Source of the DNA: Nanobdellota archaeon | GTDB taxonomy: Archaea; Nanobdellota; Nanobdellia; Woesearchaeales; GW2011-AR9 | DNA length: 7,371 bases | NCBI GenBank assembly: GCA_030695685.1 | Contig: JAUYPT010000079.1 | Coordinates: forward strand, 1 to 7,371 | Direction: 5' to 3' | In this document: in pieces, positions 1-4,817 of the stretch | Layout: each line of letters starts with the position of its first letter | How positions within the stretch are numbered: position 1 is the stretch's first letter | Program-made: the position numbers and the translations under genes | The notes under the pieces: model-generated | The model's database searches: none | What the model saw: the letters and a program-made list of their open reading frames with translations, nothing else | Told to the model about the DNA's origin: nothing

Positions 1-38
1 TTGGCGGCGGCCGTTTTGGCGGCAAGCGAAAACAATAA
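1..38 (+). CDS. 3' end of an upstream gene, probably ribosomal protein S28e (partial)
   Basis: Reading from base 3, the first bases encode a short Gly/Arg/Lys tail (GGGRFGGKRKQ) ending at TAA 36-38. A basic, glycine-rich tail is plausible for a ribosomal protein. In many archaea the gene just before rpl24e is rps28e, often preceded by rpl7ae, so S28e is the best guess from position alone. The other two + frames are also open here, giving an Ala-rich tail ending at 69 and a Trp/Arg-rich one ending at 58. The first would overlap the L24e start and neither resembles a known ribosomal protein end. The gap to the next gene is 23 bp, as expected inside an operon. Too little sequence is visible to prove identity. 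Confidence 0.4.
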   Translation, partial: GGGRFGGKRKQ

Positions 39-48
39 TGAAACGAGT

Positions 49-53
49 GGTGA
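49..53 (+). promoter_or_regulatory. Shine-Dalgarno site for rpl24e
   Basis: GGTGA lies 8 nt before the ATG at 62. It matches the archaeal 16S rRNA 3' tail complement (GGAGGTGATC) and supports that ATG as the start. Confidence 0.7.
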
Positions 54-61
54 ATTAAACA

Positions 62-268
62 ATGCCTAATTGCACTTTTTGTGGACATCTCTTGGAAAAG
101 GGAACAGGAAAAATGTTTGTATACATCAGTGGCCAGATTGATTATTTTTGTTCCATGAAATGCGAAAAGAACCTGCTGAAATTAAAACGGAAACCATTAT
201 TTACACGATGGACGGAGAAATATCGGCAGGAACACCGCAAGAAGAAGGAAGAAGCCACTAAAAAATGA
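62..268 (+). CDS. rpl24e: Ribosomal protein L24e (eL24)
   Basis: This is a small zinc-ribbon protein of the large ribosomal subunit found in archaea and eukaryotes, where it binds 23S rRNA. The 68-residue length is normal for archaeal members. Four cysteines form the family's zinc site: C4-x2-C7 near the start and C30-x3-C34 in the middle. The signature basic stretch follows, with CEKNLLKLKRKP and then RWTEKYR (residues 34-56), and a Lys-rich tail. The start at 62 has a GGTGA site at the right distance. The stop TGA (266-268) overlaps the ndk start in an ATGATG string, so the two genes are probably translationally coupled. The order (S28e) - L24e - ndk is conserved in many archaea, which supports the call. 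Confidence 0.96.
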   Translation: MPNCTFCGHLLEKGTGKMFVYISGQIDYFCSMKCEKNLLKLKRKPLFTRWTEKYRQEHRKKKEEATKK

Positions 269-756
269 TGGAACGAACTCTTGTCTTATTGAAACCTGAT
301 GCTGTTGCCCGTTGTTTAGTCGGTGAAATTGTCAGTCGTTTTGAACGGGCTGGATTAAAAATAGTGGGCATGAGAATGGCCTGGTGCGATAAGAGTCATG
401 CCATGAAACATTATACGGAAGATATTACCATACGGCGGGGCGAGCACGTACGCAACAAGCTGATAACTTTTTTGACAGAAGGTCCGGTAGTAGCTCTTGT
501 TTTAGAAGGGATTGATGCGGTTGACGTTGTGCGCAAGATTGTTGGTTCTACCGAACCAAAGACAGCTCCTCCCGGAACGATCCGCGGTGATTTTGCTCAT
601 ATGTCCTATACTCATGCTGATTCCACAACCCGTGCTTTACCTAATTTGATTCATGCTTCCGGCAACAAAGAAGAAGCGCAGCAAGAAGTTGCCTTATGGT
701 TTACGCCCCAAGAACTGCATAGTTATAAGACAGTGCACGAGGGGCAGGTATTTTGA
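265..756 (+). CDS. ndk: Nucleoside diphosphate kinase, archaeal type
   Basis: It transfers the gamma phosphate from ATP to other nucleoside diphosphates through a phosphohistidine, supplying GTP, CTP and UTP in the cytoplasm. The 163 residues cover the whole fold: ERTLVLLKPDAV at the start with K10, HY at 49-50, GPVVALVLEG at 73-82, PGTIRGDF at 103-110 with R107, and the active-site NLIHASG with N127 and catalytic H130. LWFTPQEL at 144-151 closes the core. Two features mark the archaeal subgroup: the ITIRRGEHVRN stretch (54-64) and a longer segment between RGDF and the active histidine (111-126) than in bacterial enzymes. All key residues are present, so it should be active. Translation may begin at ATG 265 (MMERT) or ATG 268 (MERT); many family members start MERT, so 268 is a real alternative. 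No strong ribosome site is visible, and the overlap with the L24e stop suggests coupling. Confidence 0.96.
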   Translation: MMERTLVLLKPDAVARCLVGEIVSRFERAGLKIVGMRMAWCDKSHAMKHYTEDITIRRGEHVRNKLITFLTEGPVVALVLEGIDAVDVVRKIVGSTEPKTAPPGTIRGDFAHMSYTHADSTTRALPNLIHASGNKEEAQQEVALWFTPQELHSYKTVHEGQVF

Positions 757-758
757 GG
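754..758 (+). promoter_or_regulatory. Shine-Dalgarno site overlapping the ndk stop codon
   Basis: TGAGG contains the ndk stop TGA (754-756), and its GAGG core sits 7 nt before ATG 766. It argues that the 101-residue gene downstream is really translated as part of the operon. Confidence 0.6.
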
Positions 759-765
759 AAAAACG

Positions 766-1071
766 ATGGTTAATGACGAAAGTACAATGGTTGTTGATTA
801 TAATGGTAGAAGTTATAGCATTACTGTTGGCTGTCTAACCTCACATGACAAAGTTTCATTTACAGATTTAACCGGAGAATTATTATCTTTTTGTGGATTA
901 GGTTTTGAATTTAAACCGGATGAACGAAAAGAATTTAATCTTTATTTTAGCTCGCAGGCAAGATTGAGTTTAAATCATGATCAAATAAAATCATTGGAGA
1001 TAATTATTTATCATCATAATCGCATATTAAAGAATATTAAAAATTATACAACTATAAGAGAGGAGTTATAA
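766..1071 (+). CDS. Hypothetical protein between ndk and aEF-2 (101 aa)
   Basis: I do not recognise this protein. The N-terminal half looks like beta strands (MVVDYNGRSYSITVG, residues 8-22, then a DLTGELLSF stretch). The C-terminal third (about 72-100) is rich in Ile, His, Asn and Lys and probably helical. There is no transmembrane segment, signal peptide or metal-binding cysteine pair. It is likely a real gene: it has a ribosome site 7 nt before the ATG, fills the gap between ndk and aEF-2 with almost no slack, and its last codons contain the ribosome site for aEF-2. Base composition is odd: a hand count gives about 28% G+C over 781-1070, against about 48% in sampled parts of ndk. In many archaea infB follows ndk; this gene does not resemble IF2. 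It may be a recent insertion or a fast-evolving lineage-specific protein. Confidence 0.75.
   Translation: MVNDESTMVVDYNGRSYSITVGCLTSHDKVSFTDLTGELLSFCGLGFEFKPDERKEFNLYFSSQARLSLNHDQIKSLEIIIYHHNRILKNIKNYTTIREEL
1060..1065 (+). promoter_or_regulatory. Shine-Dalgarno site for aEF-2
   Basis: GAGGAG sits 8 nt before ATG 1074, inside the last codons of the preceding gene. It is the strongest ribosome site in the window, fitting the heavy demand for elongation factor. Confidence 0.75.
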
Positions 1072-1073
1072 TT

Positions 1074-3269
1074 ATGGCAGAAAAGATTGTCGATAGAGTA
1101 TTGAGGATTACCCAAAATCCAAAACAAATCCGTAATATTTGTACCAGTGCACACATTCATCACGGTAAAACGGCGTTTACCGATAATTTGTTAGCGGCAG
1201 CAGGAATGATGTCGGCTAAGTTTGCCGGGCAGTTGGACGGCGGCATGACCACTTGGCAGCATGCTGATGAGCAGGAGCGGTTAATGACAGTGGATGCGGC
1301 AAATGTATCCATGATCCATGAATATAATGGCCAGGAATATTTAATCAATCTTATTGACACTCCAGGACACGTTGATTTCGGTGGTAATGTTACCAGAGCA
1401 ATGAGGGCAGTCGATGGCACTGTTGTTTTGATTTGTGCCGTCGAAGGAATTATGCCGCAGACGGAAACAGTTGTTAGGCAGGCACTTCGGGAGCGAGTTA
1501 AGCCAGTATTATTTATCAACAAAGTTGACCGGCTCGTGAAAGAGTTGAAATTATCTTCTGAAAAAATTGCGGAACGGATTCTCAATTTGGTGGTTCAATT
1601 TAATAATATGGTTGAACGGATTGCGGAGACAGAATACAAAGAGAAATGGAAAGTAAATGTGCAGAACGGCGGCGTTGCTTTTGGAAGCGCCAGGGAAAAC
1701 TGGGCTTTGTCATTTCCGTACATGAATAAAAAAAATGTTAAGTTTGGTGATATTTTACGCATTTATGAAATGGAAGAACAGGAACGAAAAGATTGGGTCT
1801 GGGAAAATGCACCGCTCCATGAAGTTATTTTAGATATGGTTATTAAGCATCATCCGGATCCTCTTGCTGCTCAGACGTATAGGATTCCAAAAATCTGGCA
1901 TGGTGATCCTGAATCTGAGTTTGGGAAAGATTTATTGACATGTAACCCTAACGGGAAGCCTGCATTTGTGATTACACGGATTGTTATTGATCCACGCTCC
2001 GGAAAAGATATTTCTGCCGGCCGTTTGTTCAGCGGAACATTACGCAGCGGCATGGAAGTCTATCTCAATAATGCTAAACAGCGGCAGCGTATTCAGAATG
2101 TTTATATCTATAATGGTGTTAAGCCGGAAATCATTGAGTCGCTTCCAGCAGGCAATATTTTAGCTATTTCCGGTGTTCTCGGATTTGCCGGGGAAACAAT
2201 TACTGTAGAACCAGAACAAGCGTTTGAAGAGCTGAAACACATTTTTGAGCCTGTGATTACAAAAGCTATCGAGCCAAAGAAATCTTCTGATTTGCCAAAA
2301 CTGGTTGAAGTTCTGCGAAAAGTAAGCCGGGAAGATCCTTCCGTTAAAATCGAAATTAACGAAGAAACTGGCCAAAATCTTCTTCATGGTATGGGAGAAT
2401 TGCATCTGGAAATCATTGAAAATAGAATTATTACCGAGAAAGGTGTTGAAGTAAAGACATCTCCTCCTATCGTCGTGTATCGGGAAACGATTACCAAAAA
2501 GAGTCCTGAAGTGGAAGGTAAATCACCTAATAAACATAACAAGCTCTTATTCCTGGTCGAGCCGCTGGAAGCAGAAATTGTTCAAGGTCTTAAAGAAGGC
2601 AAAATTTTTGAAGCGCGCTTTAAGAAGAAAAACGATCAACTCGTTTCTTTTTTACGGGATGAATGCGATTGGGATGCTAAAACTGCTGGTATGGTAAAAG
2701 CGCTCTACAATGGCAATATGTTTATGGATCGAACCAGAGGTATTGTGTATATTAACGAGATCATGGAATTAGTGTTAGACATGTTTGAAGATGTGATGAG
2801 GCAAGGTCCTTTAGCGAGAGAACCCTGTATCAACATTAAAGTAAGTTTAATGGACTGTAACCTACACGAAGATGCTATTCACCGAGGTCCGGCGCAAATG
2901 TATCCTGCTGTCCGGGAAGGTATTCGGGGAGCAATGATGCAAGCCGGTCCTGTCATGTTCGAACCATTGCAAGTAATGAGACTGGAAGCGCCGACAGAAT
3001 ATACCGGTGAAATTTCCAAGCTGGTTTCTTCCAAGCGCGGCCAATTATTGGAAATGAATCAAGAAGAAGATCAGGTTATTATTATTGCCAAACTGCCGGT
3101 TGCAGAATTACTGGGATGGAGCAGCGACTTGCGTTCTGCGACGGAAGGACGAGGCAATTCTTCTCTCGTCGATCAGATGTTTGAGAAACTGCCGGGTGAA
3201 TTGCAGGAGAAAGTGCGCAACCAGATCATCCAGCGAAAAGGCCTGGGCGAAGGAATGCTGGGAGCGTAA
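1074..3269 (+). CDS. fusA: Translation elongation factor aEF-2
   Basis: This GTPase drives tRNA and mRNA translocation on the ribosome. At 731 residues it is full length for an archaeal EF-2. GTP-binding motifs: P-loop at 26-33 (AHIHHGKT), switch I Thr at T72 (RLMTV), DTPGH at 95-99 with catalytic H99, NKVD at 149-152, and a G5-like GSA at 204-206. Later domains follow in family order: domain II near 296-378, domain III with MGELHLEI (440-447), and domain IV with the LHEDAIHRGPAQ loop, where H603 is the histidine that archaea and eukaryotes convert to diphthamide. The C-terminal LRSATEGRG region (686-694) is also typical. Two oddities stand out: the usual Asp of the P-loop (AHIDHGKT) is H29 and the following position is A34, while switch I reads RLMT instead of RGIT. 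The latter resembles crenarchaeal RQMT. Everything else looks intact, so I take it as functional. It is the last gene of the operon and is followed by T tracts. Confidence 0.97.
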   Translation: MAEKIVDRVLRITQNPKQIRNICTSAHIHHGKTAFTDNLLAAAGMMSAKFAGQLDGGMTTWQHADEQERLMTVDAANVSMIHEYNGQEYLINLIDTPGHVDFGGNVTRAMRAVDGTVVLICAVEGIMPQTETVVRQALRERVKPVLFINKVDRLVKELKLSSEKIAERILNLVVQFNNMVERIAETEYKEKWKVNVQNGGVAFGSARENWALSFPYMNKKNVKFGDILRIYEMEEQERKDWVWENAPLHEVILDMVIKHHPDPLAAQTYRIPKIWHGDPESEFGKDLLTCNPNGKPAFVITRIVIDPRSGKDISAGRLFSGTLRSGMEVYLNNAKQRQRIQNVYIYNGVKPEIIESLPAGNILAISGVLGFAGETITVEPEQAFEELKHIFEPVITKAIEPKKSSDLPKLVEVLRKVSREDPSVKIEINEETGQNLLHGMGELHLEIIENRIITEKGVEVKTSPPIVVYRETITKKSPEVEGKSPNKHNKLLFLVEPLEAEIVQGLKEGKIFEARFKKKNDQLVSFLRDECDWDAKTAGMVKALYNGNMFMDRTRGIVYINEIMELVLDMFEDVMRQGPLAREPCINIKVSLMDCNLHEDAIHRGPAQMYPAVREGIRGAMMQAGPVMFEPLQVMRLEAPTEYTGEISKLVSSKRGQLLEMNQEEDQVIIIAKLPVAELLGWSSDLRSATEGRGNSSLVDQMFEKLPGELQEKVRNQIIQRKGLGEGMLGA

Positions 3270-3278
3270 TCTTTACTC

Positions 3279-3300
3279 TTTTTTATGATTTTTATTTTTT
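3279..3300 (+). terminator. Oligo-T terminator after the translation operon
   Basis: Three T tracts (T6 at 3279-3284, T5 at 3289-3293, T6 at 3295-3300) begin 10 bp after the aEF-2 stop, with no stem before them. This is the typical archaeal intrinsic terminator. The last tracts overlap the 3' end of the convergent DUF192 gene. Confidence 0.65.
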
Positions 3301-3630
3301 AGGATTCATTTCTATTGTATCTCCTAGATTATAATTTGTGGAGGAAAATGCTAATTCCAAAAGATATTTTCCTTGCTGGGAAGAATTCCAAAATGTACAG
3401 GGTCTTAGATTTTTTTTGATTTCAACTACTTTTTTCTCCTTATTTACAACTACAATATCAATGGGATAAAAAACAAAAAAAGTATGGATGCTTATTTTTT
3501 GTTCTGTCGGAAAAATCATCACTAGGTTTTTCCGTGGATGGAACATTAAGCCTAGGCTTTGGCTTAGAACATTGGAACAAATTAACTCTTGGTGAGAAAT
3601 AATTTGATTGCTTGTTTTATTGATGATCAT
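3292..3630 (-). CDS. DUF192 family protein
   Basis: The 112 residues match the DUF192 pattern along most of their length: GLMF at 27-30, where family members read GLM(F/Y)R, then VMIFP (37-41), IHTFFVFYPIDIVVV (48-62), KKVVEIKKNLRP (66-77), YLLEL (89-93) and a closing GD (103-104). This is a small beta-barrel family of unknown function, often found as a single gene in archaea and as an exported protein in bacteria. Here there is no signal peptide, so it is probably cytoplasmic. The start ATG (3628-3630) lies about 25-30 nt after a TATA element on the minus strand, so the mRNA is probably leaderless. The gene is AT-rich (about 30% G+C in the sampled part) and converges on aEF-2 with a 22-bp gap. 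No clear T-tract terminator for the minus strand is seen past its stop. Confidence 0.88.
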   Translation of the reverse strand: MIINKTSNQIISHQELICSNVLSQSLGLMFHPRKNLVMIFPTEQKISIHTFFVFYPIDIVVVNKEKKVVEIKKNLRPCTFWNSSQQGKYLLELAFSSTNYNLGDTIEMNPKK

Positions 3631-3650
3631 GCTTTTGAATACGTAATTAA

Positions 3651-3670
3651 ACTATAAATATTTATATATT
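3651..3670. promoter_or_regulatory. Shared bidirectional TATA element
   Basis: The 14-bp perfect palindrome TATAAATATTTATA (3653-3666) lies in the 59-bp gap between two divergent genes. Its centre (3659.5) is about 30 bp from the start codon on each side: 3630 for DUF192 and 3690 for the acidic protein. That is the spacing expected for archaeal TATA boxes with leaderless transcripts. The element extends as TATATATT on the + side, giving a box centred about 25 nt from ATG 3690. The reading is from sequence only; no start site is measured. Confidence 0.65.
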
Positions 3671-3689
3671 CTTTTGCTCTTTTCTTTTT

Positions 3690-4202
3690 ATGAAAGATAT
3701 CTATTATCATGATTCCCTTTATATTTTTGCCAAGGATCTTGGTTCATTAGTCCGCTGTTTTGAACAAGAAATGTCGCTCGTCCAGGTGAGTCAGGATGAA
3801 GAAGATCTCGATTATTATTTTTCTATGGAGAAGTATCCTTCTTTTCAAGGCGGCATGCTGGAGCGATCAGATGATCTTCCTGATGGTTTAAGCGAAATAC
3901 TTGGAACTGCCTTAGAAGAGGTGGAAGAAAAGATTCCGATGATAATTTCTGAGTCGCAGGCTTATCTGTGGATTGATTCTCTCCATGATACTAATTCCAG
4001 AGATGCCATTCGGGATATTTTAGCACATTTACGAAAAAATCGTATAGTATACTCTGTTGTATCGGTAGGTCTTTATGAAGCTGAATTTATCGGCGGTTTT
4101 CATCCTCACCTATTCGGGTATGAGTTTATCAATCCTAATCTAGAAGAAGAAACAAGAAAAGCACTTCTCGATGACCTTGATGGAATTTGGGAGCCTTATT
4201 AG
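3690..4202 (+). CDS. Acidic hypothetical protein (170 aa)
   Basis: I do not recognise this protein. It is strongly acidic: 35 Asp/Glu against 13 Lys/Arg. It has no signal peptide or membrane segment, so it is probably a soluble cytoplasmic protein. An aromatic N-terminus (YYHDSLYIF, 5-13) leads to an acidic run (QDEEDLDYYF, 35-44). Helical stretches are likely around 65-81 and 102-116. A hydrophobic strand (IVYSVVSVGLYEAEFIGGF, 119-137) follows, then a PHLFGYEF segment (139-146). A single cysteine (C23) argues against a metal site. Codon use resembles the neighbouring genes, and the start fits a TATA box about 25 nt upstream with no ribosome site, so it should be a leaderless single-gene transcript. 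Its stop is 5 bp from the stop of the convergent membrane protein gene. Function is unknown. Confidence 0.8.
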   Translation: MKDIYYHDSLYIFAKDLGSLVRCFEQEMSLVQVSQDEEDLDYYFSMEKYPSFQGGMLERSDDLPDGLSEILGTALEEVEEKIPMIISESQAYLWIDSLHDTNSRDAIRDILAHLRKNRIVYSVVSVGLYEAEFIGGFHPHLFGYEFINPNLEEETRKALLDDLDGIWEPY

Positions 4203-4207
4203 GTTAA

Positions 4208-4714
4208 TCACTTTTTCTCTAATTTCTTATACCCTATCCAAATCAAGACAGCTAAAACGATGCCTAATAAGATAAATTTTAAAGTACTATTGGCATGCTG
4301 CCAGTAGCGGATGGTTCCATAGAGTATTGTCAGGATTCCACCGATAAGCAAGCCTACACCAACTGTTTCTTTCTGAAGAATAATACCTGTCACAATTCCA
4401 GCTAGACCAAAAATGACGGCAATAATGAAAACCATCTTATCATGCTTGGCAGCTGCCTGATCAAAATCCTCATAACATTCTTTTGGCTGGTTGCAGTACC
4501 CTGCTGGTACTGGTTTTGGTGCAGCAACGCTCGTATCTTCCTGCCATACACCTCCTGCCTCCGTGCAGGATGTTTCATCTCGCGCCTCATAGATCCGCTG
4601 CGGGCAGAATTTATCGTATTTTGGAGTGGGATTAAAAACCTCAATCCCATATCCAATAAAAAGGGCAAAAATCAACGCAATAGCGATCGCAACAATAACC
4701 TTTTTCTTCTCCAT
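4208..4714 (-). CDS. Small four-pass membrane protein with a cysteine-bearing outer loop
   Basis: The 168 residues show four hydrophobic segments: about 6-25, 93-113, 117-136 and 145-161. Lysines at both ends (KKK at 3-5, KKLEKK at 163-168) place both termini in the cytoplasm by the positive-inside rule. The 67-residue loop after the first segment would then lie outside the cell. It carries the only four cysteines (C37, C50, C74, C80), enough for two disulfides. The first segment has no clear signal cleavage site and is probably an anchor. The YGTIRYW stretch (132-138) and the closing IWIGYKK (158-164) remind me of uncharacterised proteins common in DPANN archaea and CPR bacteria, but that is memory and unverified. 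The start at 4714 lies about 25 nt from a TATA-like box, consistent with a leaderless mRNA. It diverges from the kinase gene. Function is unknown; nothing suggests a transporter or enzyme. Confidence 0.85.
   Translation of the reverse strand: MEKKKVIVAIAIALIFALFIGYGIEVFNPTPKYDKFCPQRIYEARDETSCTEAGGVWQEDTSVAAPKPVPAGYCNQPKECYEDFDQAAAKHDKMVFIIAVIFGLAGIVTGIILQKETVGVGLLIGGILTILYGTIRYWQHANSTLKFILLGIVLAVLIWIGYKKLEKK
4211..4228 (+). terminator. Possible T-rich terminator after the acidic protein gene
   Basis: A T5 tract (4212-4216) and further pyrimidine-rich sequence start about 10 bp past the stop at 4202. They lie inside the 3' end of the convergent membrane protein gene, so they may be only Lys codons read backwards. 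Weak call. Confidence 0.3.
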
Positions 4715-4733
4715 GGTTTTATTAATTATAGAG

Positions 4734-4743
4734 TATTAATAAA
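4734..4743 (-). promoter_or_regulatory. TATA box for the membrane protein gene
   Basis: Read on the minus strand this is TTTATTAATA, centred about 25 nt before ATG 4714. A second AT-rich stretch (TATAATTAAT at 4721-4730) is too close to the start to place transcription before the ATG. Confidence 0.5.
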
Positions 4744-4752
4744 GATTATGGT

Positions 4753-4783
4753 TTTCTCTCTAAAACCTCATTTTAGAGGGAAA
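4753..4783. repeat. 31-bp imperfect dyad between divergent promoters (putative operator)
   Basis: TTTCTCTCTAAAA (4753-4765) and TTTTAGAGGGAAA (4771-4783) are inverted copies around a 5-bp centre, with 12 of 13 positions complementary. The right arm ends just before the kinase TATA box (4785), and the left arm is 9 bp from the TATA-like box of the membrane protein gene. A dyad here could bind a dimeric regulator of either or both genes. It is not a terminator by position, since no gene ends nearby. Confidence 0.55.
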
Positions 4784-4784
4784 T

Positions 4785-4794
4785 CTTTATAAAG
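4785..4794 (+). promoter_or_regulatory. TATA box for the protein kinase gene
   Basis: CTTTATAAAG is a near-ideal archaeal TATA box centred about 28 nt before ATG 4818, preceded by purines (GGGAAA) in the place of a BRE. No ribosome site precedes the ATG, so the mRNA is likely leaderless. An ATG at 4803 is closed in frame by TAG after one codon. Confidence 0.7.
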
Positions 4795-4817
4795 TCACTC
4801 CTATGCAGTAGTATAAC

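Noticed and set aside
653..838. Open frame of 61 codons spanning the ndk end and the start of the next gene
   Set aside because: It overlaps two better supported genes in another frame and has no ribosome site or recognisable motif.
1160..1585. Open frame of 141 codons on the minus strand inside aEF-2
   Set aside because: It lies fully within a well-supported aEF-2 gene, has no family resemblance and no ribosome site. It is a by-product of aEF-2 codon use.
3270..3700. tRNA, small RNA gene or repeat array in the AT-rich stretch after aEF-2
   Set aside because: I saw no cloverleaf, T-arm consensus or repeat units. The stretch is explained by the terminator, the DUF192 gene and its promoter.
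4756..4780. The dyad as a stem-loop terminator
   Set aside because: It sits between two gene starts, not after a gene end, and has no T run directly after it. An operator or chance repeat is more likely.
4442..4792. Open + strand frame of 116 codons opposite the membrane protein gene
   Set aside because: It runs antisense through the membrane protein gene and across the dyad and both promoters, with no recognisable protein character.
4785..4794. CTTTATAAAG as a second operator palindrome
   Set aside because: It is a perfect palindrome, but its sequence and its distance of about 28 nt to the ATG are fully explained as a TATA box.
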